DNA of 64,000 nucleotides from Cordia subcordata (taxonomy: Eukaryota > Streptophyta > Magnoliopsida > Boraginales > Cordiaceae), in assembly GCA_028554755.1 (NCBI GenBank), contig JAPTOF010000002.1, positions 13,565,001-13,629,000 of the forward strand, given 5' to 3'. This document shows positions 47,596 to 59,775 of the stretch, in pieces. Numbering within the stretch: the first letter of the stretch is position 1; each line of letters begins with the position of its first letter. The notes beneath the pieces were generated by a model. The model searched no databases. It had not been told where the DNA came from and saw only the letters and a program-made list of their open reading frames with translations. A program made the position numbers and the translations under genes.

Positions 47596-47992
47596 GGCTC
47601 CATTTGTTTCATGGAAAATAATTTGTTTTGGACAATGTTTTCCATGAAAAAATTTTTCTTAAAAAATATTTTTTTAAAAAAAGTATTTTTAATTATTTGG
47701 TTGTCACAATAAAAATTAATTGAAAAATATTTTTTAATAACACCAAAAAATATATTTATGTGCATTGGTGGGGGTGTGCGTAGGGTGTTGGTGAAGGGGG
47801 ACGGGGCGCTGGGAGATAAGATGATAAACAACGTACGGGGGAGGAATTGTGATAAGTTGTGGAAAAGGAAAGTAATTTTTGAAAAAAAATCGATCTATTT
47901 TTCTTGGAATTTGTCAAATTTAACAGTCAAACCTTGAAAAAATGCAAAAAATATTTTCTAGAATAATATTTTTTGCAAAACAAACGAAGCCT
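47596..47992. mobile_element. MITE-like inverted-repeat element of about 400 bp
   Basis: Left end GGCTCCATTTGTTTCATGGA, right end (reverse complement) GGCTTCGTTTGTTTTGCAAA; the next interior blocks also pair (AAAATA and T-rich halves). No coding capacity. Target duplication unclear. Confidence 0.6.
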
Positions 47993-48140
47993 CAAAGTGG
48001 TAAACTTTTCTGGATTTATCAATATTTAAATCATTTATAGCAACATTGACGATATGTACCTTGACTAAATCAGTGTAGACTTCATTCGTCTTGTTTAAAC
48101 TTAATTACATATTTGAACGTTTCACCTAAATTGCAATGTG

Positions 48141-49262
48141 CTTAATGCTATATTTGGAATAAACTTATTATAAGATACTTATTTTATTGATGTGAAGGAG
48201 GTAATGATTATTTTCATTTTTTATCTTATAAGATTTAAGGTATCTTATCATAAACATTTTACAAAACTCAAAACAAAGATGATTTTCACTGTGCCTCATA
48301 GGAATGGTGCTCCTACTGAGTACTATACACTGTAATGTGCGTAAATAGTATGCATACAATACATAATAATACATGTCTTCGAAATTCTTATATTATATAT
48401 TCAAAATTTTTATAGTATATGTTCAAAACTCTTATATTAAGCTGCAAACATGTTCAAAATTTTGAACCTTATTTTTAAACTTTTGAACATATTTGCAGCT
48501 TAATATAAGAGTTTTGAACACAGAGTATAATCTATGAGCATATAGTATAAGTGTTTTGAATATAGAATATAAAATTTATGAGATTATAATTTTTATTTTG
48601 TGAACTTGCTTTTAAAAATTTGAACATATAATATAAGAGTTTTGAATATGTTTGCAGCTTAAAATAAGAATTTTAAATATATAATATAAGAATTTTGAAC
48701 ATGTAACACAAGAGTTTTGAATATAGAGTATAAAATTTATGAGATTGTATTTTTATTTTGTAAACTTGCTTTTAAACTTTTGAATATGTAATATATTGAA
48801 CATATAATATAAGAGTTTTAAATATAAAACATAAGAATTTTGAACAAATGTATTGTTACATATTGTGCGCGCATACTATTCATGCATAGTACGGTGTACA
48901 ATACTCATGCAAAACACTATACATATGATGCACGGTGTAGGTACTGCAAAACAAACCATACTTTTTTGTGTCATAAGATATACGCAATCCATTCTTGACC
49001 TATTTTTTATAATTGTAAATAAACATCTTATCACAAATATCTTATAAACTTATCACAAACAATTTACAAAAACTCAAAATAAACCATATTTTTTTATATC
49101 ATAAGATATAAGAAATTCATCCTTGACTTATTTTTCACAACTATAGATAAGACATCTTATTACAAATATTTAATAAAAATTCAAAATAAAAAATATTCTT
49201 TATATAAAGCATTAAATAAGATAAGCACCTTATAATAAGTTTATACCAAACACAATGTAAGT
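48141..49262. mobile_element. Large foldback element, 1.1 kb, with nested inverted repeats
   Basis: The outer inverted repeats of about 36 bp share 'AAACTTATTATAAG'. Interior to these, a second level pairs segments with 'CATAAGATAT' and 'AACATCTTATCACAAA' with counterparts near 48235-48275. A near-perfect inner inverted repeat lies at 48421-48459 and 48481-48519 (39 bp, one mismatch). Between 48540 and 48850 the unit 'GAACATATAATATAAGAGTT' recurs. No open frame. This looks like a non-autonomous DNA transposon that has grown by internal duplication. Confidence 0.7.
48421..48519. repeat. 39-bp inverted repeat, 21-nt spacer
   Basis: Arm 1 begins GTTCAAAACTCTTATATTAA; arm 2 (48481-48519) is its reverse complement with a single mismatch. 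Confidence 0.9.
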
Positions 49263-49540
49263 AAAACGTTCATTTTGAAAAGAAAGCTGCGTGTTATGAT
49301 GAAGGTAATAACTCTCACCGTGTCTGCAAGTACTTTAAAATACCTTTATATTGTTAGTCTAAGAAACCATTTTATTGCCACTCAGCCCCATATATACTTT
49401 TATCAGAGGGCACTCAAAGTTTCTTAATGGGAGCTGTAATACACAATTTAATATATTTATGTTTTTTTTTTAATTTTTAAGTAGAAATAAGTTAATTTTA
49501 AGCACGAAAGAAAATAAGGATACCCCACATTTCGAAGAAT
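49263..49540. other. Spacer, nothing recognised
   Basis: AT-rich DNA between the foldback element and the LTR-like segment. Confidence 0.4.
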
Positions 49541-49544
49541 TCAA

Positions 49545-49871
49545 GGTTACTAGTTGGATTGTGGGTCGGATGTGGAGCCCAAGCCCGTTCTTACACGAAA
49601 TAGGGTTGCAACAGAAGTTAGCAAACCTAATGGTGGATAAAGAATCCCAATTGTAAATAGGTCATCCCGTTTGTCTTTTGAGTGTGTGGCAAGAGAGCTC
49701 ATAATTGTACTACAGAGGCAGAGCAATTGTGTGCAATTGAGAGTGTGTAAGTTGTTTTGTATAGTGGATTATTTGTTGACATAGCGAGGGTCGAACCATT
49801 CAAATTATTCTCTTTTTTTTATTTATTTCTAATACATTAATTTTACTGCGTGTGTTGTTTCAAATTCTAAC
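49545..49871 (+). mobile_element. Copia-type solo LTR-like sequence
   Basis: It contains the typical order of plant copia LTRs: 'TTGGATTGTGGGTCGGATG', 'CCAAGCCCGTTCTTACAC', 'AGAGGCAGAGCAATTGTGTG', 'GTGGATTATTTGTTGACATA', 'AGGGTCGAACCATTCAAATT' and a C/T-rich 3' end terminating TTCTAACA. No primer site follows, so a solo LTR is likely. The first TG appears mutated and no target duplication was found. Confidence 0.45.
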
Positions 49872-51808
49872 ATGAGTAATGGCTACAACCCGACTATACA
49901 TGCTTTGTTTTTATTTTAATTATTAGCGTGCTACTTCTATTGAAAAAATATTCTTTATCAATATATAAATGCTGTCCTTGGTTTTTATTCTATTTATTAA
50001 AATTATTTATTTTTGTCGATAAAATATTCTATATTTGTCCTTGATGCCTATTCTTGCTTACATCGAAAAATAGGGAATTAAGAACAGAAAGAGGAGTAAA
50101 TAATCTCCGACAAAATCTAATCATAGTCAAAGTTTAGTCCATCAAACTAATATGAGGAGAGGAGATTTTGTTTCTTGCAAGAAGTCCCTGCATGGGATTA
50201 AATTAAAGTGACATGCACGTGGCACTGGAAAACACTGACAGACCATCCACGATGTCAAATTTTAGATGTGATTTGGGTGGAAAAACCATCTGTGGAAGCA
50301 AATTAGTTGTTCTAATCGCAATATTAAAAACCTATTTCATACACGTAATCAAAGCCTTGATTAATTATTTTCCTAAGTTTACATGGTCCAATTGATAGGG
50401 ACATTGTTGTATTAATCAAAACCTTTTTAATCTTGTAAAGTAAAGAAACGTGTTTTCTGATAAGTCGGAATTAGTGAATGCCGACAAAAAATAAGTGAAG
50501 TAGTTAAACACATATGATTTTTTAATAAATGAGACGTTACCATAAATAAACTTACCATCGATGTCTCGTGAAAAAAATTCTATCCCATGTCCACCGGTAA
50601 GAGTTGAAGACAGACACAACTCATGCTTTGGGTTTAAATTAAGTCCCCTGTTCTATGTGAGTATCCTCGACTTAACTGATGCATAGTATAGGGAATGTGT
50701 TGTGTACTTGAAGTTCACCAGTTGGTAGTCGAGCTCTGTCAAGTGCACTGATGGTCAGGCCCCGCCATCTAAATTTCTCTTATTGTCCAAAAAAAAAATT
50801 TCATTAAGATTAAATTAATATTTTCATTGATAATTTGATATAAACATTTACTATTTTTAACAATTCTTACAAAAAATTTATCATTTTTCTTTATTCATTT
50901 TTTAAGAGTTGATTTATATTTAATGTAAAAATAATTTAAAAAATGATAAAATGGTATACGCATAGAGTTATTTATTTAATTAATTTTAACTAATATGACA
51001 TTGCACCAATTAAAAGTATAACCGATACTAATTAATTAAGTACTCATTATTGTTATTAGGATGCTGACGAAGTTGCGTTTGCTTGAGACAAAAGTAAAAG
51101 ATTGAGTGATGATTTTGTTCAAGGGTTGAGCAAGGTCAAATCTTTATGCATTTTTTTTATGTGGAAAAAAAGATCTCATATCATAGGGCCGACGTGACTC
51201 TTGTGTCTCTCGCGCTATAAGATTGATTATATTTATTTATTGTGTTCAACACATCTTTTCTTATTTAATTTGAATTTTATATATAAACAGTTTCAATTAT
51301 TTTAAATAAGTGACATGAAATCAGTTACCGTATAAAATTATTATTTCATTTTAAAGTTTAAACTTATAAAAATAATTTAATTATATTTATTTATTATATT
51401 GTGTTTGTTAATTAAGGAGCAATTTCTCTTGAAGAAGATGAGTGAAGTGCTGTGTACACCATTGCATGAGTTAACAAAATTTTGATGTCAGTTTTTTATC
51501 TGATTCAACAAGTTAGCAAGCATGGATAAGTACGAGTTCAATCATAAAATTAATTAACATTAGACAAAAAATTAAAATAATTTATTTTTATATGCATGTG
51601 GTTCGTTTAGAAACTCGTAATTTATCAATGTAATTGTCCAAACATGTAGACTTAAACAAAGGTATATAAACTCCTACAAGCTAGTAATTAATTACTAGAC
51701 CATATGTCAACCATGAACCAAGCAATGTTTTGCTGTTAGGTGAGGATATAGTTTTCCTTTTTGCCTTAAGAAAACTCACGTTAGGTCAATAGCTTAGGTC
51801 TATAGATG
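49872..51808. other. Intergenic, nothing recognised
   Basis: AT-rich sequence with no coding evidence. Confidence 0.4.
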
Positions 51809-52030
51809 CGTTAATATACACAAATAAGTAAACACGCCTATATTTTCTTTACAAGTTTAAATTTTTAAATGAAGTAGTAACTTTAATATAGTATCAAAAC
51901 CTAAATACCTAAAAGTCTCAAGTTCAAAACTCGTTATTTATTTTCAAAAAAAGATCATTAAAATGGTCTATATTCAAGGCTCTAAACAACTCACACCTGT
52001 ATGTAAGTGGGTGTGGACACCAATATTCTC
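51809..52030 (+). mobile_element. TRIM-like fragment related to the 30.7-kb copy
   Basis: The terminal-repeat-like segment (51809-51885, 'TTTACAAGTTTAAATTTTTA') is followed by a decayed primer site TAGTATCAAAACC (51889-51901) and the family's interior ('AAGGCTCTAAACAACTCA'). The right terminal repeat is not clear. Confidence 0.5.
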
Positions 52031-52039
52031 TTTCCAATC

Positions 52040-52810
52040 TACTCCACCCTCGTGATCCTTATATGCATAATACATATGTCTCCTAGAATGCGAGTTCGTG
52101 TATAGCACACATGTCCCCTAAAATGGGAATTCCAAATGTGTAGTGCACATATTCCTACACCACCCTACACATATGCCCTAATAAAATTCGGGTTCATATT
52201 TATCAAACCTGTAGCACATATGTTCCGTAAGATGGGACTTCATGTTTATTAACCACAAGAGGATAGTGATAATGTACATTTTGTGATAATGCTTAATACA
52301 AATAAATAAATGTGTAGCACACGTGTTTTGTAAAATGGGGTTTGTGTTTATTAATCACGTACAAGGGGATAATGATAATGTACATTTTGTGACAACACTT
52401 ATTAATATCCTCCCTACAAGCTAAATAAACACACTATCATCCTCTCTACAAGCTATTCTCTGTGTAGGGAGTAATATACACTTTTATGATAATACTTGAT
52501 ACAGATAAATTAAATAAACACAACAATATACCTTTTACAAGCTATCTCTATGGTCCTTAAATATGTAATAGACACGTCCCTGAAAATGGGAGTTCATGTA
52601 CACACCAGTGCTGTCCCTAGCTACAAGCTATCCCTTATGCAGGGAATAATGTACATTTTATGATGACACTACAAATAAATAAATTCATCAATATGTTCTC
52701 TACAAACTACTTCTATGGTACTTAAATATATAACACATATGTTCTTTAAAATGGAAGTTGGTGTTTATTTTAAAATCATAGAAATATGTACATTTTACAA
52801 TAAAATATAA
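52040..52810. repeat. Degenerate tandem array of about 100-bp units
   Basis: Repeated blocks of 'ACATATGTTC(C)...AA(A/G)ATGGGA(A/G)TTC(A/G)TGT', 'GATAATGATAATGTACATTT' and '(A/T)CAAGCTA'. The first block recurs near 52080, 52110, 52210, 52320, 52570 and 52740. Units differ in length and completeness. Confidence 0.65.
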
Positions 52811-53140
52811 GACTAAGATTACGCTATTTGTCCAAAAAGTAAAAAACATCTGGAACACTCCTAATTTCTACATATATAATCTTATCTAGTGTGTAACCAC
52901 AAATAAATAAAGTTTTTGTGCACATGTCACATTCTTTTATTTAGAAAGAAAAAAATTGTACTTAGAAGGACAGAGATTTTGTAAAGAACAAGAATAAAGG
53001 ACAATGAAAGGTATCTTGCTTACAAGACTGTCTTTAGTGATTTCAAATAACAGGTGAAGATTTAGAACGTTGGCTGAACCACCTTCGTCCACTTTAACTT
53101 CAACCTTCCTTCTTCTTTCCTAGAAGTTAATAAGCTGCTT
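52811..53140. other. Spacer, nothing recognised
   Basis: AT-rich DNA with no coding evidence. Confidence 0.4.
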
Positions 53141-53149
53141 ATTTTAGTG

Positions 53150-53290
53150 GTGCCGTGCGTTTTACAGCTTGTTGCGCTAAGTTTATTTGAGATTTATAAA
53201 CTATAAATAATAAAAAAATATGTGAAGAAGTACTTTTTCTAAAAGTTTATAAGCTGCAAAATAAGTAGAGCAAGCTCTCACTTCGTTCTT
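53150..53290. mobile_element. Short palindromic MITE-like element
   Basis: 'TTACAGCTTGTTGCGCTAAG' on the left pairs imperfectly with 'TAAGCTGCAAAATAAGTAGA' and 'GCAAGCT' on the right, with a central 'TTATAAACTATAAATAATAA'. Related in style to the hAT MITE at 42.9 kb. Confidence 0.4.
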
Positions 53291-53292
53291 TA

Positions 53293-53506
53293 AGAGCTCA
53301 TTAAAATGATTTTTTTCCTTGAAAACAGTTTTTCTCTATAATTTTTAAAAATAGTTTTTGAGAAGGTGAAATTTTTTTACTTCTAGAAAGAGTCAAGGTT
53401 TTTCAAGAAACCCACTCTGAATACTTAATATAAAAAATATGAAAAATATGCATTTTTTAGAAAAAAATATATTTTTATGAAAAAATTAATCTGAACAAGT
53501 TCTAAA
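53293..53506. mobile_element. MITE, family A, degraded copy
   Basis: The interior 'TTTTTGAGAAGGTGAAATTT' and 'TTACTTCTAGAAAGAG' and the right end 'AATTAATCTGAACAAGTTCT' match family A; the left end is eroded. Confidence 0.45.
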
Positions 53507-56500
53507 TCAAATAAGGAGCAGATAATATTTTTGTGGTTGGAGATAATATGTTTAAACTTGAAACTTTCTCACGACCATCCACTACCGACCCACTCTATTT
53601 AATCCTTAGCAGTTGATGCTATCTATAATTTACACAGATTTCGAAGCTTCCAATACATGGAAGGGGTAAAAAAGCCAATAGCCTCAAAATATTTACAGAT
53701 CTCAATAACTCCATCAGATTTTAGTATTATCAAAAGGTGTACGTACACTATCAGGCTATAAAAAAAAGTAAAAATACATATTATTCTTTGTAGTTTGTTT
53801 AATTAGATGTTTATCTTCTTGTATTTTAAAACTTATTATATTATTCCCTATACTTTCAGAAAGTGACACATAATCTCCTACTTGGCATTTTTCATCAAAA
53901 TTAACTTATTTTGCACTATACATGCCTTTTTTTTTTTTGTAAATATGAGTGCTAAAACTTGAAGTGTATTATGTATTTTCACAAAAGTACTATTACTTTT
54001 AGCTAACAATGTTGCTATACGGAAGAAAGAAGAGATTGTGCCATTGTTTGAAAGGTATGAGGATTAATGTGGTAAGTTTTAAAAACAAATTAAAGGGTTA
54101 ATCAGATAAAAACACAAACTAAAGGAGGATAATCAGTTAATAAGACAAACCACATGGGTGTAACGTGTCACCTTTTAAAGAGTACAAAGAAATAATATAG
54201 TAAGTTCTAAAACACAAAGGAGTAAGCAATGAATTACACAAACTATAGAAGGATAATATGTATTTTATCCCTACAGACAATTCATAAAATCTTTTGGATC
54301 AAAAATAGCTACTATCTATCTATCTATTTATCTATCGACACACACGCACATACACACCATTTTGCTAGCTTAGTTTAATAGTACATTATACGTTTCTCAC
54401 TAAATATCAGCTTGCGAACTATATAAATTCCAATCTTATATCTTAACCTTTTAAAATCGCATTCAACCATGTAATAAGTCACTGATTTTGTGATGAGTTA
54501 GGAGCTCAATGTCAAAATTGAAATTTGAGATCTCTTATACCAATAATATATATTCTTTCAGAAAATTTTGGAAGATAAACTTTAACTATTTATAATTTTA
54601 TATATACAATAAAATCTCAATCATTCATGAATTTAAATTTCAAAGAAAATGGTTCAAAATTGACACAGAAAAGGCAATAGGTAGTTACAGCTATTGGTAC
54701 TAACATAAATTATACCTTCAACGAAGGTTATATTAATCGAAAGTTATTCATCAAGTGTGCAGAGAATATCATTGGAGACTATAATAAAGTGTTCATCGCT
54801 AAAAAATCCAGTCACTTCCTCCCACATTGAACAGTTACCATCTTCAATTTCTTTATAGGTCTTGAACTACTCTTCTTATTGATCGATTGATTTTAAGATA
54901 AAATTTTAAATTTTTTTTAACATGGTAAGTAAGTCAAGTCTCGGCATCATCCCCGCATGACCTATCTCGTCTCTCAATTCTTCCTTAATTACACTTAAAG
55001 GCGTGTTGGAACATTTCTCCCATATTAAAAAATACCATGCATGTTCAAATTCTCCATATGAGGTCCTGGGTTGCACCGCTTATTGGCCAATTGATATTTT
55101 AATATAAATCTCGTGATTCTTAACAATTAGCTCCAGATCTGCAAATGAACCGGGTATTATAGGTTTAAAGATAAATATTTTAATTTGCAAATCCATTAAC
55201 TTAAAATAATCAATATCTTAATTGTTATTTGAACTAACAAGCGACGAGCTTATAGATATATCTTAAATCATATTTTCAATCAATAGGGCATCACAGCAAC
55301 GAACATTGAAATACTAGTGACGCCTTCATATTGTTTTTTAATGAGGAGGAACTTATTCTAAATAAAATCATATATATTAAATTCATCTAAAATCAAGAAT
55401 TTAAGTTGAGCAATGACGTATCTATTACACGTTCCAAATCAGTTAAAAGTTAAATAATATTTGTGATAAAAGAAAAACATTTAACTTAATCAAACGTGGA
55501 TAAACGAAGGGTATTTTAAGGTAGCTTCCAACATAGTGTTCATCGGCCGAAGTTCTCTACAACAGAAGTTGACTATTGGCTATATGTTGGTTTCTATTAG
55601 TTGAGTTGAATAGTAACAACCCCATGGGTGAGGTTAGCTATTTCCCCCATAATGCGGGAAAGAACGAGAGGGAAATAGACGTTTTCTTTACATTGACCCA
55701 AAACTCGATATTTATAAATCTTGGGTGAAAAGTGGTACATTAAGCTAATCGACAATTTCACCTAGTTGAGAGATTTTAGTTGTTGAAATATAAAACTTTA
55801 AATAAAAGTATTGTTAAATAAAAATTATTGATTATTCAGTTAAAAGTTCAACTTTTAGTCGTTTGAAGTGTAATATTGGACCTTTTAAATACATAGAGTA
55901 GTATCTTTAAGCAAAATAATAATAATAATTTCTACCATGATATAAAATTATTTTTTAAAAGCTTTTTTTGTAAAACTTTTGGTTTTTTACCTTCTTTTAA
56001 CTTTGACTTTCATATAACATTATTTTAAAATAGACCAACTGTATTATTTTTAATTTTCAAACTAAAAGAAATCTTTTTAAATATTTAAAGGCTAGGCCAA
56101 ACCGACTCTTGGACTCTTTCGTCCCTTACGGAAACCATTTAATTAATTACGTAACCTCTTCTTGGGTACGTGCCAGTATTATCCTGTCAAACAGAAACCA
56201 GCTGCAGGTTACATCATAAAATATATTTCAGATATTTTTCTATTAAAAACATTTCTATTATGAACTTTTAGAGAGTAGGTAGGCTGATAAATATAATAAA
56301 TCATCAATTGATTTTTCATAGTCCACCTTGTAGAGATATCAGCACTCACTTAGGAAATATCTTTCTCCAAAATTTTAGATCTGATCATGTAAAATTGAGC
56401 TTAAATTTGATAGAAGAATAATGGTTTTTGTTGTAAGTGCAATATTTTGAATTCGATAATGTCAAATTAATATTTCAAATAATATTAAAAATTTATCATT

Positions 56501-56791
56501 TTCAATCATTTTGGCATTAAATTTACCATTTTTGATAATTCCTTCTTTCAAGAATTGGGTTATATCTAACTTGATAATTATTAAAAATTATAAATTTTCT
56601 ATATATAGAGTCATTGAGTTAATCTTTACGGTTGCATCATAACACTACACCTCTAAAAAAAATCAATAAAGTAATACAGTTTCCCAAGAAAATAGCATAC
56701 TAAATGCCAATTTTTAATTAAAAGGTTACAAATAATAAGATGCACCTGAACAATTGTGTACCTGAAGAGATACGTACACCGCTTAGCGCTA
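53507..56791. other. Intergenic, nothing recognised
   Basis: AT-rich DNA without coding evidence; a short (CTAT)n/(CA)n run at about 54314-54355. Confidence 0.4.
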
Positions 56792-57355
56792 TGTCACATC
56801 CTGTCGATGGAGACGCCACATGGACAGTAAGATGACAAGACCGAGGTTTGTACGGAAGTACATGTGGCACTTTCTCGTGCTAGGGCAACCCCGATGATGC
56901 AGGCACCATGCGAGCAACCATGTGGCAAAGATGACAAAGCTTGAAATGATGCACGCATGGCACTTCTCTCCAGAAAGGATCTAGAAGATACACTAGATAA
57001 GGATAATATCAAATCCCCTTTGATTGAGGGATTATGGTTTGAGATTGGTTGTAAATATCCCATGATTAGGGTACAATCTTCTAGAAGCACATATTAGCCA
57101 TTAGATTAAAATGATCTTAGCCATTTATTAGATTACAAGTATGTATAAATAGCCTAGCATTTTCATTTGTAAGACAGAGAGAAAAGTTTGAGAGCAATAC
57201 AAAAGTCTTATTCTCTCAACTCTTTACTTCCGCTGCTTTATTATTTGCTTTGCGAAACCTTTTGTTCATGGTTTTCAAGCTGACTTAGTTACTTTTGCTA
57301 TAGAAAAGTGTCTAAGTGCTGCATGTAGCACTTAGGTTAGCCTAAGGGCGTGACA
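56792..57355 (+). repeat. Gypsy 5' LTR
   Basis: 564 bp; TATA-type sequence TGTATAAATAGCC at about 57142-57154, followed by a putative transcription start and a run of T-rich sequence. Confidence 0.9.
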
Positions 57356-57357
57356 AG

Positions 57358-57370
57358 TGGTATCAGAGCC
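57358..57370 (+). other. Gypsy primer binding site, initiator tRNA-Met
   Basis: TGGTATCAGAGCC, two bases after the 5' LTR; perfect match to the usual plant tRNA-iMet primer site. Confidence 0.9.
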
Positions 57371-57412
57371 AAGGTTACACAAAAGGTGTTTGTAATTTTG
57401 CTCCTTTGAAGG

Positions 57413-59097
57413 ATGTCTTCTTCAGGTATTAAGAAGAGCGTTGATGTTAGTAATGATGAGAGGGGAAGGGAAGTCCTAGCCCCTCCTGCAGCGACCAAAG
57501 GCAATAAGAGGGGAAAGTCTCGTGATGTGCAAGCTGCTTTCGAAGCACGTTTGACAAGGGCAGAAGACTTTGTTGCTGATTTCATGTAGAAATTTCAACA
57601 ACTTGGGTTTGATGATGAGAAGGCACTAAGTTTGGGGGATCTCTGTCAGGAACTCAAAAACCTTCAAGCTCGAGTACAAACGACAGAAGAGGCGGCTAAG
57701 AATGCACTAATTGAGAAAGAAACCATTGTCGATTGGTTATAGTTTAAGATTACCAAGCAAGATCGCAAGATGGTTGAACAAGACAAGATCCTTGAGAAGA
57801 TGAAGAAAGATTGGGATATGTGTAGAGAGGCAATAGCCCATGGCGCATCAACCCACCATGTAGCACCAAATGTGGACGTGCCAAGGCCTAGTCCCTACAA
57901 CGGGAAGCGTGAAGCCAAGGAGGTGGAAAACTTCTTTTGGCAGATTGAACAATACTTTGATGCGGTTGGGCTCAAGGAGGATGCTAGCCATGTGAAAACA
58001 ACAACACTCTACTTCTCAGAAGATGCAGCTCTATGGTGGCATATGAAGCACAAGAGTTCCAAGAGGCCAAGAGGGGGCTTCCAACTTGGATTGCTTTCAA
58101 GGAGGATGTATATGCCCAATTTTACCCTGAAGAGGCCGAATGGGAAGCTCGTGACAAGCTTAGAGTCCTGAAGTATATAAGGACCATACATCAATATGTT
58201 CAAGAATATATCTCCCTTAAACTTTAGGTACGTAATAAGCTTGATTATGATCACATGTATGACTTTATCAAGGGTTTGCAGCCATGGGCACAACAAAAAG
58301 TACGAATGAGAGAGCCCAAAACCTTCGTTCAAGCGTTTGTCATGGCCGAGTCCTTGATAGAGGTAAAGAAAAAGAACATCCCCGCCGAATCCTGTAGAGA
58401 TTTGAAGGAAAACAGTGGGGAGGACGAGAGTCCCAAGGGACAAGACAAGGATAGACATAGGAGACAACCTTTCAACCAGAACGAGAAGAGAGATAAGAGA
58501 TCCATCAAGCACTACTTTTGTCTCGATTCCCATCCATGGAGAGAGTGTCCAAGAAGACAAACACTCAACATGTTGATTGAGGAATGTGAGAAGATTGGCG
58601 AAGCACAAATGGGTTCTCTTCAGTTGCTGAATGCTTTGAATGCCAAAATAACATCAAGGGCCACATCAAGTGGTGGCTTGATGTACGTGGAGGCATTGAT
58701 TCAAGGGAAGCTCTCCAGGGCCATGTTGGACACTGGTGCTTCTCATAATTTTATGGCAGAAGACGAAGCCAAGAGATTGGGACTTACTCTTAACAAGTCT
58801 CAAGGGTCCCTCAAGACTATCAATTCTGCCTCGCAACCATTGACAGGGGTGGTGAAAGATGTTTCTCTAACAATCGGTACCTGGCAAGGGAAATTAAATT
58901 TTACGGTGGTACCCATGGATGACTTTGAGCTTGTCCTTGGTATGGAGTTCTTTAGACAATCAAAGGCCATCCCCATACCCTACCTTGAACATGTGATAAT
59001 CATGGAGGAGAAGACCCCTTGCATGGTCTCGGCAAAGATCCAAGCGAGACTCGAAAAGAGACAACTTTCGACCCTTCAGGGGGACAAGGGAGTCTGA
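57413..59097 (+). pseudogene. Gag-protease of the gypsy element, interrupted
   Basis: It starts MSSSGIKKSVDVSND at 57413. In-frame stops: TAG 57587-57589, TAG 57740-57742 and TAG 58225-58227, plus one frameshift near 58040-58070. Gag core: 'PSPYNGKREAKEVENFFWQI' (57892 on) and 'KEDVYAQFYPEEAEWEAR' (about 58099-58152). The zinc knuckle is degenerate ('FCLDSHPWREC', first Cys missing). The protease motif LDTGASHNFM is at about 58726-58755 and a second conserved block, 'VLGMEFFRQ', follows. From 58255 to 59097 the frame is open for 280 codons. Confidence 0.85.
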
Positions 59098-59560
59098 CAA
59101 AATGAGGGGGCTTACTTAAAAGCCATGAAATGAGCAAATAAGGGTGAACAGGTGGCAGAGAAGACACTAAAGGAAGCCGCTAAAGGCCGTGAGAAGGTGG
59201 AAGAGTTCACATCACCTTTGGTACAAAAGAAGGCACTACCTATGGAAAAGGTAGACCCTTCATGTGACGCAACCCATGGTGCCAAACCAAAGAGGAGGGC
59301 AACCATACGTGACGAGACACAAATTTCCCTCAATCTCCACGGGAGCCGAGCAATGGGCAAGAAGCCGGTTGAAGTAGAAACAAGTCAACAGATCCTTGCT
59401 GCTCACACCAGGGAGTCAGAGACCAAGTACAAAACAAGTTACCCTCAAATAAAACAAGCCAGTTAATCAAAGATCTGCCTTGATGAATCAGCTAACAATA
59501 GGATCAACGAAGGAAGTCGAGGAGAGGAGGACACAACCACCAAGAGTCTACCAGCCACAC
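59098..59560 (+). other. Unidentified segment replacing RT-INT in the gypsy element
   Basis: It sits where the RT-RNase H-integrase region should be. It holds an open frame of 104 codons (59152-59466) rich in Lys, Glu and Thr (for example 'GREKVEEFTSPLVQKKALP') with no resemblance to pol. It may be linker coding sequence of the element, foreign sequence, or chance. Confidence 0.5.
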
Positions 59561-59564
59561 TATT

Positions 59565-59775
59565 AGATCCTTGTGACAAGGAAATCGATTTCATTGAAGC
59601 TGATTGGGTAAGAGGACTCCCACCATGGCATGAGTATTTGGTACATTGGAAGGGCTTGCCAGTAAGTGAGGCAAGTTGGGAGCCTAAAGACTCTCTTGGA
59701 AACTTTATGAAAGAGATTGTGAAGTATCATGAGGAGATCGTAACGAGGACGTTCGCGGAATTGGGTGGGGAAGTA
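59565..59775 (+). pseudogene. Chromodomain-like C-terminus of the gypsy element
   Basis: 'DKEIDFIEADWVRG' leads into 'YLVHWKGLPVSEASWEP', the aromatic-cage strand pattern of chromodomains at the integrase C-terminus of chromoviruses. It runs without a stop into the 3' LTR. Chromodomains guide integration to heterochromatin in full-length elements. Confidence 0.75.

Noticed and set aside
58009..58608. 199-codon minus-strand frame in the gypsy element
   Set aside because: It is antisense to gag, which carries recognisable motifs on the plus strand.
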